Notes: a model not told the origin generated them from the sequence alone. 64,000 bases of DNA from Acidobacteriota bacterium (GCA_947467605.1 CANIII010000002.1:1-64000), one strand, 5' to 3'. Shown: positions 1 through 8,333, counted from the first letter of the stretch. Numbers and translations are program-made.

Positions 1-149
1 AGTTGGCCGTGAACGACATCGCCGACTACATCGAGACGTTCTACAATCGGACGCGCCGACACAGCCATCTGGGCGGCGTCAGTCCCGAGCAGTTCGAAGC
101 TGCGCACAAACCGCGGCGAAAGAGTGTCCACTAAACCCTGGGAACTCCA
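1..149 (+). mobile_element. Right end of an IS3-family insertion sequence (partial)
   Basis: The window opens inside an insertion sequence. Its transposase ends at 134, and the sequence just after it (about 126-149, ending GGGAACTCCA) looks like a terminal inverted repeat finishing in the usual CA. Immediately beyond 149 the reading frame of an unrelated nucleotidyltransferase-like gene resumes without its own start (R-R-R-V-S at 150 onward), so the element appears to sit inside that gene. The left end lies outside the window, so the matching repeat and target duplication cannot be checked. Confidence 0.7.
3..134 (+). CDS. IS3-family transposase (OrfB, integrase core), C-terminal end only
   Basis: Only the last 43 residues are in the window. 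They contain the signature tail of the IS3/IS150 DDE integrase domain: Y-N-R-T-R-R-H-S-H-L-G followed by G-V-S-P-E-Q-F-E. In this family that segment follows the last catalytic Glu of the DDE triad and ends the protein. The enzyme would cut and join the ends of its own insertion sequence. The N-terminal part and OrfA lie before base 1, so it is unknown whether the element is intact. Confidence 0.88.
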   Translation: MAVNDIADYIETFYNRTRRHSHLGGVSPEQFEAAHKPRRKSVH

Positions 150-373
150 GGCGGCGTCGCGTGAGTCTCGCGGGCGTGGAGATGTGGATCGTATCGCCGG
201 AAGATCTGATCCTGTCGAAGCTGGACTGGGCAAAGGACAGCCACTCGGAACTGCAGCTGCGAGACGTGAGGCGCCTCCTGACCGCCGTCCCGAACCTGGA
301 CAACGACTACGTGAATCGCTGGGCCGAGCACCTGGACGTCGGGGCTCTTCTTGAGGAAGTGAGGAGCGCGTGA
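150..373 (+). pseudogene. Nucleotidyltransferase-like protein, C-terminal remnant cut by the IS element
   Basis: The frame from 150 reads R-R-R-V-S-L-A-G-V-E-M-W-I-V-S-P-E-D-L-I-L-S-K-L and continues to a stop at 371-373. The V-S-P-E-D-L-I-L-S-K-L segment is typical of the C-terminal half of small nucleotidyltransferase-fold proteins of the DUF6036/AbiEii-like kind, which are normally about 180-200 residues. Here only about 74 residues remain, and the N-terminal nucleotidyltransferase motif is missing because the IS lies directly upstream. A GTG at 161 could in principle start a 70-residue product, but it would lack the catalytic half. Its stop overlaps the start of the next gene, as expected for a two-gene unit. 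The family assignment is from memory of the motif. Confidence 0.6.
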
Positions 374-624
374 ACGACACCCCGCGAGAAATCGAGTCGC
401 ACTTTGCCAGGCTGATGTCGAGGCGCACGGGTAGTGAACGCGTTGAGATGCTGTTCTCGATGGCCGCCACCGCGAAAGCGATCACCGCGTCGAGCATTCG
501 AGCGGAGAGGCCGACCATCAGCGAGGCAGATCTGCGCGCCGCTGTGTTCGAGCGACTCTATGCCAGCGACTACTCGCCAGAAGAACTGTCGGCGATTAGG
601 GAGCGGATACGGATGGGTCGGTGA
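370..624 (+). CDS. Small hypothetical protein, partner of the disrupted nucleotidyltransferase
   Basis: An 84-residue soluble, helical, charged protein starting at GTG 370 and overlapping the upstream stop by four bases, so the two were probably translated together. It contains an R-x-G-S-E-R-V-E-M motif and a regular amphipathic pattern, and no signal peptide or membrane segment. Similar small proteins often accompany DUF6036-type nucleotidyltransferases; a toxin-antitoxin-like role is possible but not shown by anything here. With its partner truncated by the IS and its promoter probably displaced, it may no longer be functional. I do not recognise a named family. Confidence 0.55.
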   Translation: MNDTPREIESHFARLMSRRTGSERVEMLFSMAATAKAITASSIRAERPTISEADLRAAVFERLYASDYSPEELSAIRERIRMGR

Positions 625-666
625 ACGCCGGTACGTCACCGGGCGAAGGCCGCCGGTCAAAGTTGG

Positions 667-737
667 AGCGGGCTACGGGGATCGAACCCGTCTAGCTGGC
701 TTGGGAAGCCAGAACATTACCACTATGCTAAGCCCGC
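667..737 (-). tRNA. tRNA-Gly(CCC)
   Basis: Read on the minus strand, the acceptor arm GCGGGCT pairs fully with AGCCCGC. The anticodon stem CTGGC/GCCAG encloses the loop TTCCCAA, giving anticodon CCC (decodes GGG). The T arm is ACGGG-TTCGATC-CCCGT. Length is 71 bases without CCA, which is not encoded (T then C follows). The gene lies between the IS-disrupted pair and the acylase gene; its 5' end is only 27 bases from the preferred acylase start, on the opposite strand. Confidence 0.95.
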
Positions 738-764
738 ATGCAGATGCGAAGGAAATCATACCAG

Positions 765-3074
765 ATGACCCAGCGCACACTCATCACCGTCGCCGCCGCG
801 TTTGCGGTGTTTGTTGCACTGCTCAGCGCGCCGCTGGTCGCCCGTCGTCAAACGCCACCGCCCACAGACCTGAAGTCGCTGGCGCGACAGGCCGTCGCGA
901 AGTTTGACGGCGACGTCACGCTGCCGGGCGTGCACGCGCCGGTCGAGATCATACGCGACACATGGGGCGTGACGCACATCTACGCGCAGAATCAGGACGA
1001 CCTGTTCTTCGCGCAGGGCTACGTGATGGGGCAGGATCGCCTCTGGCAGCTCTACATGTGGCGGATGACGCGCGAGGGCCGCCTCTCGGAAATCCTCGGC
1101 GCGGCGGCGTTTGAACAAGACCGCCAGACGCGCCTCGGACTCTTTCGCGGCCCCTACGACGACAAGGAATGGGCGAGCTACCACCCCGACGGCAAGAAGA
1201 TCTTCACCGCGTGGACGAGCGGCCTTAACGCCTATATCGCGTCGCATCTGAACAACCTCCCAGTGGAATTCACGCTGACAGGATTAACGCCCGAACCGTG
1301 GACGCCCGAGACGCCGCTGCTCCGGAGCAGCTCCGGCGACGGCGGCGAACTGGCACTGGCGCGCCTCGTGCGGCGCGTCGGCGTCAAGGAAGCCACACGC
1401 CAACGCATGCCCGATCCCTGGAGCGAGCTCATCGTCCCCGACGGACTCGATCTCAACGTGATCGGTGACGATGTGGCGGCGGGACGTGGCGGACGCGGCG
1501 CGTTGCCAAAGCCAAAGATCGTGCCGCCGTACGATGCGTGGATGGGCCCAGGCGGAAACACCGGCGACCTCGTGCAAGACCTGAATCCGGATCCTGGCAG
1601 CAACAACTGGGTAGTCAGCGGCAAATACACGGTAACGGGGAAGCCAATCGTCGCGAATGATCCGCATCGCGAAGTTGGCATCCCGTCGCTGCGCTACATC
1701 ATCCACCTCGTGGCGCCCGGCTGGAATGTGATCGGCGCGCAGGAAGCACCGTTTGTCGGCGTGGCGCTCGGCCACAACGAGCGCGTGGCGTGGGGGCTGA
1801 CGATCGCAGGCAACGACCAGACGGATGTCTTCGTGGAAGAAACGAATCCCGCGAATCCGAATGAGATGAAATACCTCGACCGATGGGAGCCGTTCAAGAT
1901 CATTCGCGAAGACATCAAGATCAAGGGTGAAGCCCCGCGAGCCGTGGAGTTCAAGATCAGCCGTCACGGGCCCGTTTTCGCCGAGGACATTCCGAATCAC
2001 CGCGCCTTTGCGCGTCGCTCCACCGCGAATGAACCGGGCACGGCCGACTACCTCGGCGGGCTGCGTCTGGCGCAGGCGACCGACTGCAAAGACTTTCTCG
2101 CGCGCGCGATGTACTGGAAGGCGCCGACCGAGAACCTGAACTGCGGCGACATCACCGGCAACATCGCGCTGCAGAGCTCGGCGCTCACACCGAATCGCCG
2201 CGGCTGGGACGGGCGATTGCCGGTGCCCGGCACCGGCCACTACGAATGGGACGGCTTCCGCACGGAGCTGCCGCGCCGCTTCAATCCGGAGGCCGGATAC
2301 ATCGCGACCGCCAACGACAACATCAACACCACGGGCTACTGGCCGCCGGTGGTGTTCAAGACGATGACATCGATTCCGTTCGATCGCGTGACGCGCCTCA
2401 ACGAGGTTTTGACCGGTCAGTTCTTTGGGCCGAACCCGCGCAAGTTCACGATCAGAGACTCTGAACTGCTTCAGCACGACGCCTACATGCTGCAGGCCGC
2501 GTACGATCAGGACCTCTTCCGCGGCTGGACCGGCAAGACAGCAGACGTCGAAAAGGCGCGCGCGATGATCGCGGGCTGGAACGCGACGCTCGACAAAGAC
2601 AGCGCGGCCGCCGCGATCTACCAGACGTGGCGCCAGGACGTGGACGCGCCCGCGAAAGACTTCTCGCGCTCCCTCGACGAGCGTCGTCCATTCGTCGAGC
2701 CAGGAGTGGTGAAAGCGATCGCGCGTTTGACGCAGACGCAGGGCGCCGACTGGTCCGCGTGGCGCTGGGGCCGGATGTACACGCAGGCGTTCGGCCACCC
2801 GTTTGTGAAGGCCTTCGACCTCGCCACGCTCGAGCGAAGCGGCGGCACCGGCACACCCTTCGCCGGCGGTGCAAGTTACAGAGAAATCATGGACGTCGCC
2901 GACTGGGATCGTTCCGTCGTGACCAACGTGCCGGGGCAGTCGGGCCAGCCGGAAAGCGAGTTCTACGCGAACCTGCTGCCGCTTTGGGACAGGGGCGAGT
3001 ACTTCCCGATGATCTACACGCGAGCGAAGTTGGCGCAGAACACAGCGCACACCCTGAGGCTGAAGCCGCGCTAG
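765..3074 (+). CDS. Penicillin acylase family protein (secreted N-terminal-nucleophile amidase)
   Basis: A 769-residue Ntn-hydrolase of the penicillin/cephalosporin/AHL acylase family, which hydrolyses amide bonds of acylated substrates in the periplasm. The N-terminus is a signal peptide (charged start, then A-A-A-F-A-V-F-V-A-L-L). Next comes the alpha-chain region with the G-Y-V-M-G-Q-D-R-L-W motif, then the autocleavage site D-P-G-S-N-N-W, whose Ser (residue 279) would become the N-terminal nucleophile of the beta chain, followed by G-K-P-I-V-A-N-D-P-H. The start at 765 is preferred over the ATG at 738: it has a GAAGGA-like ribosome site about ten bases upstream, begins right at the signal peptide and leaves room from the tRNA. 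Convergent with the phosphomannomutase gene. Substrate cannot be predicted; quorum quenching is only one option. Confidence 0.9.
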   Translation: MTQRTLITVAAAFAVFVALLSAPLVARRQTPPPTDLKSLARQAVAKFDGDVTLPGVHAPVEIIRDTWGVTHIYAQNQDDLFFAQGYVMGQDRLWQLYMWRMTREGRLSEILGAAAFEQDRQTRLGLFRGPYDDKEWASYHPDGKKIFTAWTSGLNAYIASHLNNLPVEFTLTGLTPEPWTPETPLLRSSSGDGGELALARLVRRVGVKEATRQRMPDPWSELIVPDGLDLNVIGDDVAAGRGGRGALPKPKIVPPYDAWMGPGGNTGDLVQDLNPDPGSNNWVVSGKYTVTGKPIVANDPHREVGIPSLRYIIHLVAPGWNVIGAQEAPFVGVALGHNERVAWGLTIAGNDQTDVFVEETNPANPNEMKYLDRWEPFKIIREDIKIKGEAPRAVEFKISRHGPVFAEDIPNHRAFARRSTANEPGTADYLGGLRLAQATDCKDFLARAMYWKAPTENLNCGDITGNIALQSSALTPNRRGWDGRLPVPGTGHYEWDGFRTELPRRFNPEAGYIATANDNINTTGYWPPVVFKTMTSIPFDRVTRLNEVLTGQFFGPNPRKFTIRDSELLQHDAYMLQAAYDQDLFRGWTGKTADVEKARAMIAGWNATLDKDSAAAAIYQTWRQDVDAPAKDFSRSLDERRPFVEPGVVKAIARLTQTQGADWSAWRWGRMYTQAFGHPFVKAFDLATLERSGGTGTPFAGGASYREIMDVADWDRSVVTNVPGQSGQPESEFYANLLPLWDRGEYFPMIYTRAKLAQNTAHTLRLKPR

Positions 3075-3093
3075 ACAGTGTCATAGAGCGGGC

Positions 3094-3126
3094 GTACTGG
3101 CGGCGTTCGAGAGCACGCCGCCCTAC
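3094..3126. terminator. Palindrome between convergent genes, likely bidirectional terminator or REP-like element
   Basis: The arms GTACTGGCGGCGT and ACGCCGCCCTAC form a strong GC-rich stem around a loop of about eight bases (TCGAGAGC). The element lies between the convergent acylase and phosphomannomutase genes and includes the stop codon of the latter. There is no T run, so simple intrinsic termination is doubtful; a REP-type repeat that limits readthrough or protects 3' ends is as likely. Confidence 0.5.
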
Positions 3127-4478
3127 GACTGCCGAATGATCGCCAATACTTCGTCGCGCTTTTGTTCCATCAACGCCGGCGTCGTGGCTTCGAGATTCAG
3201 GCGGAGCAGGGGCTCCGTGTTCGACGCGCGCACGTTGAAGTGCCAGTCGGGATACTCCGCCGAGAAGCCGTCGATCGCATACGTGTGCGCGTCGGCGTAC
3301 TTCTTCGCCAGCGCGTCGAGCCGCGCCTGCACAAGATTCATGTGCGCCATTTTGGTGTTGATCTCGCCCGAGATGAAGTACTTCTCGCGCAGCGGCTGCA
3401 GCAGCTCGTGCAGCGTCTTGCCCTTCTTCGACATGAGCTCGAGGATGAGCAGCGCCGGGATGAAGCCGTTGTCGCAGTAGTAGTAATCGCGGAAGTAGTA
3501 GTGGCCCGTCACTTCGCCGCCGAAGATGGCGTTCTCTTGGCGCATCGTGGCCTTGATGAAGGCGTGGCCCACCTTGTTCATGATGGCGGTGCCGCCGTGC
3601 GCGGCCACGATGTCTTTGACGGCGAAGCTGGCGCGCACGTCGTAGATGATCTTCTGGCCGGGGAACTTGAGGAGAAACGCTTCCGCGAGGAGTGCCGTGA
3701 TGAAGTCGCCGGCGATGAACTCGCCCGTGCCATCAATGAAGAAACAACGATCCGCGTCGCCGTCCCACGCTATGCCGATGTCGGCCTTGCTGGCAATAAC
3801 CTCTGCCGTGATGTCTGCGCGATTCTCTTCGAGCAGCGGATTCGCTTCATGCGTCGGGAACGTGCCGTCCGGCGTGAAGCAGAGACGGGTGGTCTTGCAC
3901 GGGAGCTGATCGAACAGATGCGGCGCCACCATGCCGCCCATGCCGCAGCCCGCGTCGAGCACAACGTTGTAGGGCTTGATGACGCTGGCGTCGATGAACG
4001 ACATGACGGTCTTGGTGTAGCCGTCGATCACCGAGTCCGAGGTCAGCTGACCCTTCGGCCGCGTGGCGGCCGGGATGGTGTCGTTGATGACCATGTCGCG
4101 GATCTCACCAATGCCGGCGTCGCCGCTCAGCGGATGCGCCTCGCGACGCACCATCTTGATGCCGTTGTACTGCTTCGGATTGTGCGACGCGGTGATCTGC
4201 GCGCCACCTTCGTATTGGCCAGCCACGACGGCGAAGTAGAGCATGTCGCTCGCCGCCATGCCGATGTCGACGACGTCCGCCCCTTGCGTGCGTGCGCCTT
4301 CGATGAAGGCCGCGCAAATCGTCGGCGACGACACGCGCATGTCACGCGAGACCACGATTCTCGTGGCATTCAGGTAGGCGACATACGCGCGGCCAATCTT
4401 GTAGGCAATGTCTTCGTTGAGCTCGTTCGGATACACGCCACGAACGTCGTAGGCCTTGAAGATGTCAGGAGAGATCAT
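3123..4478 (-). CDS. manB: Phosphomannomutase/phosphoglucomutase
   Basis: A 451-residue alpha-D-phosphohexomutase interconverting hexose 6-phosphate and hexose 1-phosphate in the cytoplasm, supplying sugar nucleotides for cell-surface glycans. The catalytic phosphoserine loop T-A-S-H-N-P is at residues 96-101 (Ser98), the Mg-binding loop D-G-D-A-D-R at 239-244, and the sugar-recognition G-E-V-T-G-H-Y motif follows near residue 320. Length is normal for the bacterial ManB/AlgC type. It begins 15 bases after a nucleotidyltransferase gene, which fits a Man-6-P to Man-1-P to GDP-mannose route. Choice between mannose and glucose specificity is inferred from that neighbour only. Confidence 0.93.
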   Translation of the reverse strand: MISPDIFKAYDVRGVYPNELNEDIAYKIGRAYVAYLNATRIVVSRDMRVSSPTICAAFIEGARTQGADVVDIGMAASDMLYFAVVAGQYEGGAQITASHNPKQYNGIKMVRREAHPLSGDAGIGEIRDMVINDTIPAATRPKGQLTSDSVIDGYTKTVMSFIDASVIKPYNVVLDAGCGMGGMVAPHLFDQLPCKTTRLCFTPDGTFPTHEANPLLEENRADITAEVIASKADIGIAWDGDADRCFFIDGTGEFIAGDFITALLAEAFLLKFPGQKIIYDVRASFAVKDIVAAHGGTAIMNKVGHAFIKATMRQENAIFGGEVTGHYYFRDYYYCDNGFIPALLILELMSKKGKTLHELLQPLREKYFISGEINTKMAHMNLVQARLDALAKKYADAHTYAIDGFSAEYPDWHFNVRASNTEPLLRLNLEATTPALMEQKRDEVLAIIRQS

Positions 4479-4493
4479 GGTCGGCTGTCCTAA

Positions 4494-5555
4494 TTAACGC
4501 GTAGTGGTGAAGTCGCTGAGAACCGTCTTATCGCCGAGCATCGCGCCCGCGCCGACCGTGACGTTACGTCCGATGTGGCAGTGGCGACCGGCGATCGCGC
4601 CCGTGATGACCGCTTCGCGATCGACCCACGTGTTCGGCCAGAGAATGCCGCCGTCAACGACCGCGTCTTCCTCAATGTGGCACGCGCGCCCGATGACGCT
4701 GCCCGCGCCGATCTTCGCGCCGCGTTTAATCACCGCGCCGGCATCAATGAAACACGGGCCCTGCAGGATCGCGCCCGGATCCACCTTTGCCTCGGGTGAC
4801 ACGACCGGCTGGCCCGCATGGCCGAGGAAGGGCGGGGCATCGAAGCGCCCGGCCATGATGTCGTCATGCACCTGCCGGTACTTCTCCGGTGTGCCAATGT
4901 CGATCCAGTAGCCGCGGTACTCGTAGGCGATGAACGTCTCGCCACGCTCGATCAACGACGGGAAATACGCGCGCTCGATCGACCACGCGGTCTCCGGCGG
5001 GATCCGATCAAACGTCTCGGGTTCGAGCACGTAGATTCCGGCGTTGATCAGATTCGTGGTGATCTTGTCGGCCGACGGCTTTTCGATAAAGGCTTTGATG
5101 TTGTGGTCCGCGTCGGTCTCGACCAGGCCGTACGCGGTCGGGTTGTCGACCGGTGTCAACGTGATCGTCGCCTTCGACTTGCGTTCCCTGTGCAAAGCGA
5201 GCAATGCCGGGAGGTCCACCGACGTCAGCACGTCGCCGTTAAACACCACGATCGTTTCTTTGTGCTGCTCGCCGGCCGCAAACTTGATCGCGCCGCCAGT
5301 GCCGAGCGGCGTCGGCTCGACCACGTATCGGATCTGGATGCCTAACTCCGACCCGTCGCCAAACACTTCCTGGATGCGACCCGGCTGGTAGTTGAGGCTG
5401 AGGATGATCTCGTCGATCTCCGGCACGCGGCGCAGCAGATCGATCTGATAACGAAGAAAGGGCCGGTCAAAGATCGGCACAATCGGTTTCGGCGTGTGGA
5501 GCGTCAGTGGCCGCAAACGCGTGCCCTTGCCCCCGGCGAGAAGGATGGCTTTCAT
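4494..5555 (-). CDS. Mannose-1-phosphate guanylyltransferase-like NDP-sugar pyrophosphorylase
   Basis: A 353-residue protein with an N-terminal nucleotidyltransferase domain (A-G-G-K-G-T-R-L-R-P at 7-16, the nucleotide-binding loop, then T-P-K-P) and a C-terminal left-handed beta-helix from about residue 245 (hexapeptide pattern as in I-K-R-G-A-K-I-G-A-G). This is the architecture of GDP-mannose pyrophosphorylases and related glucose-1-phosphate nucleotidyltransferases, which join a sugar 1-phosphate to an NTP. First gene of a two-gene unit with the phosphohexomutase. Base specificity (GTP versus UTP or TTP) is inferred from context, not from a residue I can point to. Confidence 0.85.
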   Translation of the reverse strand: MKAILLAGGKGTRLRPLTLHTPKPIVPIFDRPFLRYQIDLLRRVPEIDEIILSLNYQPGRIQEVFGDGSELGIQIRYVVEPTPLGTGGAIKFAAGEQHKETIVVFNGDVLTSVDLPALLALHRERKSKATITLTPVDNPTAYGLVETDADHNIKAFIEKPSADKITTNLINAGIYVLEPETFDRIPPETAWSIERAYFPSLIERGETFIAYEYRGYWIDIGTPEKYRQVHDDIMAGRFDAPPFLGHAGQPVVSPEAKVDPGAILQGPCFIDAGAVIKRGAKIGAGSVIGRACHIEEDAVVDGGILWPNTWVDREAVITGAIAGRHCHIGRNVTVGAGAMLGDKTVLSDFTTTR

Positions 5556-5606
5556 GACAAACGGTAATCGTAGCAGAGGTTCAGGTAGAATCGCCTCGCT
5601 CGCGCC

Positions 5607-6164
5607 GTGAACCTTCCGAACTCACTGACCGTCGCCCGAATCTTCCTCGTGCCCCTGCTGGTCGTGGTGCTGCTCACGAACCGTGGCACGTGGTGGCCGT
5701 TTGGATTTAATAAAGAGGTCCTCGGCGCGCTGATCTTCGGCATCGCCTCACTCACCGATTGGGCCGACGGGTATCTCGCCCGGCGCCGCAAGCAAGTCAC
5801 CGGATTTGGCGAGTGGATGGATCCGCTGGCCGACAAACTGCTCGTCACGGCTGCGCTGATCTCGCTCGTGCAGCTCGGCCTCGCGCCGGCGTGGATGGTG
5901 GCCGTCATTCTTGGTCGGGAGTTTGCGATCACCGTGCTGCGCAGCTACGCGTATTCGAAGAATCTGACGCTGCCGGCCTCACCGTTGGGTAAGGTCAAGC
6001 TCGTCGCACAGGTCGTGGCGATTCTGGGATTGATTCTGGGGCAGGGCGAATGGCGGATCGTGTTGCTGATCGGCCAGATGGCGCTCTGGGTGTCGACCAT
6101 TACGGCGCTGGTCTCAGCCGTCGACTACTACCGCCGCGTTACTTCGGCGTTGTCGCGGGCTTGA
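5607..6164 (+). CDS. pgsA: CDP-diacylglycerol--glycerol-3-phosphate 3-phosphatidyltransferase
   Basis: A 185-residue inner-membrane enzyme catalysing the committed step of phosphatidylglycerol synthesis: CDP-diacylglycerol plus sn-glycerol 3-phosphate gives PG-phosphate and CMP. The CDP-alcohol phosphotransferase signature D-x2-D-G-x2-A-R-x8-G-x3-D-x3-D is complete at residues 51-76 (D51, D54, G55, A58, R59, G68, D72, D76). Several hydrophobic helices flank it. It begins with GTG at 5607, divergent from the pyrophosphorylase gene 51 bases away, and its 3' end overlaps the convergent bamD by 26 bases. The N-P-N-S-L-T-V-A-R-I start is typical of PgsA. Confidence 0.93.
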   Translation: MNLPNSLTVARIFLVPLLVVVLLTNRGTWWPFGFNKEVLGALIFGIASLTDWADGYLARRRKQVTGFGEWMDPLADKLLVTAALISLVQLGLAPAWMVAVILGREFAITVLRSYAYSKNLTLPASPLGKVKLVAQVVAILGLILGQGEWRIVLLIGQMALWVSTITALVSAVDYYRRVTSALSRA

Positions 6165-6945
6165 TCTCGAGCAAGCGTTTCTTCGCTTTATCGAGATACT
6201 CACTCTGCTGGAATTCCTTGACGATGCGGTCGTACCAGGGCGCGGCACCGGTCATCTGGTTCGATTTGAAGTAGCACTCGCCGAGGTAGAAGTAGACGCC
6301 GTCGCGGTTGGTGAACGTGGGGTCTTCCTTGAGCACCGCCGTCAGGCGATCCACGGCACCCGGGCACCAGTTCATGCGCGCGTAGAAGCGGCCCACTTCG
6401 AATTCAGATTCCGACAGGCGGTCGCGCGCTTCGCGGTCGTATTTCTTGACCTCGTCAGTCAGCGTGCTGTTCGGGAAGCGCTTGAAGAAGATGCCGAATT
6501 GCAGAATCGTCTCGCGCGTTTCGGTCTGATCGCGCTGCGGCGCCAGCATCTGCTTGAAGTGCGCGTACCCGATCCGATACTGCGCGTAATCGGCGCGCGG
6601 GCTGGTGGGGAAGAAGCTCAGAAACTCGTTGAACTCGTTGACGGCCAGCACCTTGGACTCGGCGCTGTTTTCGAGGATGTAGGTGTCACCGAGCGCCAGC
6701 TTCGCATCAGGCCGGTAGGCGCTCTGCGGATAGCGTTCGACCAGCGTGCGGAAATACTCGCGGGCTTCCATCCAATGTTTCTTGTCCATGGCGGTTTTGC
6801 CATGGTCGTACAGGAACTTGTCGGGCTCAGACGAGCCGGCAGGCGGCAGCTTCGGGCCGGCGGAACCGCAGCCAGCCAACATCAGCGGGGAGAGAAGGAC
6901 GACCGCCAGCACACCGGCGGACAACCACTTTCGTGAGACCTGCAT
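6139..6945 (-). CDS. bamD: Outer membrane assembly lipoprotein BamD
   Basis: A 268-residue lipoprotein of the BAM complex that inserts beta-barrel proteins into the outer membrane. The signal peptide ends in a lipobox L-A-G-C with the modified Cys at residue 26. The mature part carries TPR-like repeats including A-R-E-Y-F-R-T-L-V-E-R-Y-P and Y-F-K-S-N, as in the BamD/YfiO family. ATG 6945 was chosen because it gives a normal signal peptide; ATGs at 6954 and 6957 are also possible, while a longer frame would run into the upstream epimerase gene. Last gene of the nine-gene minus-strand block and tail-to-tail overlapping with pgsA. Its presence indicates a diderm cell. Confidence 0.9.
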   Translation of the reverse strand: MQVSRKWLSAGVLAVVLLSPLMLAGCGSAGPKLPPAGSSEPDKFLYDHGKTAMDKKHWMEAREYFRTLVERYPQSAYRPDAKLALGDTYILENSAESKVLAVNEFNEFLSFFPTSPRADYAQYRIGYAHFKQMLAPQRDQTETRETILQFGIFFKRFPNSTLTDEVKKYDREARDRLSESEFEVGRFYARMNWCPGAVDRLTAVLKEDPTFTNRDGVYFYLGECYFKSNQMTGAAPWYDRIVKEFQQSEYLDKAKKRLLEIKPATTPK

Positions 6946-6980
6946 TGCCTCCATCATTTCACACTCGCGACATTCGTCAT

Positions 6981-7931
6981 CTACTTGCCGGCCTTGAGTA
7001 CGCCCGTCAGCCATTCGCACTCGGCGGTGAGGCCGGCTTCGAGGCTGGTAGCGGGGGCGAAGCCCAGATCCGCGCGGGCGCGGGTCGTGTCGGCATACGT
7101 GTCTCGCATGTCGCCCTTCTGCGCGTCCTCGCGGCGGATCTCCGGGGTTCGTCCGGTGATCCGGCCAATCATGTCGAACACCTGGTTGATCGACACACGG
7201 CTACCGCCGCCGATGTTATAGACGGCGCCGGGCCGCCCGCGGTCTCCCGCGGCCATGGTCGCCGCCACGATGTCGGAAATAAAGGTGAAGTCGCGGGTCT
7301 GCTCGCCGTCGCCGTAGAGCGTGATGGGCTGGCCGCTGAGAACCGCGCGAATGAAGCGGTGGAAGCCCATGTCTGGGCGCTGGCGCGGGCCGTAGACCGT
7401 GAAGTAGCGAAGGGCGACGGTCGGCACGCCGTAGTTCGCGAAGTAGAGGTAGCAGAGCTGCTCGGCAGCCAGCTTCGTGACGCCGTACGGCGAAACCGGC
7501 TGGGGCAGCGCGTCTTCCGTCATCGGGATCTGCACCAGATCGCCGTAGACGGATGAACTCGACGCGTAGACCAGCTTCTCGATGGGACGGCCAACCATGT
7601 GTTCGAGGAGGCGCTGGGTCGCATCGACGTTGTTGGTCGTGTAGGTCTGGAAGTCCTTGCCCCAGCTCTTGCGCACGCCGGCCTGCGCGGCCAGGTGGAA
7701 GACGTGGGTCACACCATCCAGCAGGGAGGCCAGATCGGCCGTTTGCAGCGCGCCTTCGACGAATCGATAGCCGCCCGTCTTCAGGAGCGGCGCGATGTTG
7801 GCTTCCTTGGTCTCGCGCGCGTAGTAGTCGGTGAAGCAATCGAGGCCAACGACCGACGCGCCGCGGGCCAGGAGGGCCGTCGACAAATGCGATCCGATAA
7901 ATCCGGCGGTGCCGGTGACGAGCGCTTTCAT
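6981..7931 (-). CDS. NAD-dependent epimerase/dehydratase (UDP-glucuronate/UDP-glucose 4-epimerase type)
   Basis: A 316-residue extended short-chain dehydrogenase acting on a nucleotide sugar. The Rossmann motif G-T-A-G-F-I-G lies at residues 7-13 and binds NAD; the catalytic pair Y149-x3-K153 is in S-P-Y-G-V-T-K, preceded by the S-S-S-S-V-Y-G loop with the third catalytic residue. T-V-Y-G-P-R-Q-R-P-D-M and the C-terminal half resemble UDP-glucuronate 4-epimerases and other 4-epimerases of surface-polysaccharide pathways. The start overlaps the end of the thioesterase gene by four bases. The exact sugar is not determinable. Confidence 0.88.
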   Translation of the reverse strand: MKALVTGTAGFIGSHLSTALLARGASVVGLDCFTDYYARETKEANIAPLLKTGGYRFVEGALQTADLASLLDGVTHVFHLAAQAGVRKSWGKDFQTYTTNNVDATQRLLEHMVGRPIEKLVYASSSSVYGDLVQIPMTEDALPQPVSPYGVTKLAAEQLCYLYFANYGVPTVALRYFTVYGPRQRPDMGFHRFIRAVLSGQPITLYGDGEQTRDFTFISDIVAATMAAGDRGRPGAVYNIGGGSRVSINQVFDMIGRITGRTPEIRREDAQKGDMRDTYADTTRARADLGFAPATSLEAGLTAECEWLTGVLKAGK

Positions 7932-8329
7932 GCAAATACCTCGCGAACTTTTTCAGGTAACCGGCAGGGTTTGCCGTTCAGATCAACTGCGGCGTGCATG
8001 GTGGTGCCACGCGCGGCCACGGTGCCGTCCTGCTTGAAGACTTCATAGGTGAATTCAACGCGCACGGGGGAGTGGAGAATGCCGATCGTGCGGATGGTGA
8101 TCGACTCGTCGTACTGGGCCGAGCGGAGGTACTCGCACTGCACGCCGATCACCGGCAACATCGCGCCGCCGGCTTCCATCTCGCGATACGTCCAGCCGTG
8201 ATCCCGGAGCCATTCAGTGCGGGCCACTTCAAACCAGACCAGATAGTTGGCGTAGTACACGACGCCCATCTTGTCGGTCTCTGCGTAGCGCACCCGTAGC
8301 GTGGTTTCCGATGTTGCGGCGTTCGTCAT
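7928..8329 (-). CDS. Acyl-CoA thioesterase, YbgC/4-hydroxybenzoyl-CoA thioesterase family
   Basis: A 133-residue single hotdog-fold protein. The family signature R-Y-A-E-T-D-K-M-G-V-V-Y-Y-A-N-Y is near the N-terminus and contains the catalytic Asp; F-E-V-A-R-T-E-W and the strand Y-L-R-S-A-Q-Y-D-E follow. Members hydrolyse short- or medium-chain acyl-CoA or acyl-ACP. ATG 8329 lies five bases after the rpe stop region and gives the usual family length; a longer frame would overlap rpe. Its neighbours rpe and the epimerase are not obviously linked to its chemistry, so co-expression is probably for convenience. Confidence 0.87.
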   Translation of the reverse strand: MTNAATSETTLRVRYAETDKMGVVYYANYLVWFEVARTEWLRDHGWTYREMEAGGAMLPVIGVQCEYLRSAQYDESITIRTIGILHSPVRVEFTYEVFKQDGTVAARGTTMHAAVDLNGKPCRLPEKVREVFA

Positions 8330-8333
8330 GTTG

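Noticed and set aside
1284..3050. 588-residue open frame on the minus strand opposite the acylase gene
   Set aside because: It is Arg/His/Val-rich with no recognisable family, lies entirely inside a well-supported gene, and is the expected effect of high GC on the opposite strand.
3162..4493. 443-residue open frame on the plus strand opposite manB
   Set aside because: No motif, biased composition (Arg, Val, Asp, His), and it mirrors the conserved manB codons.
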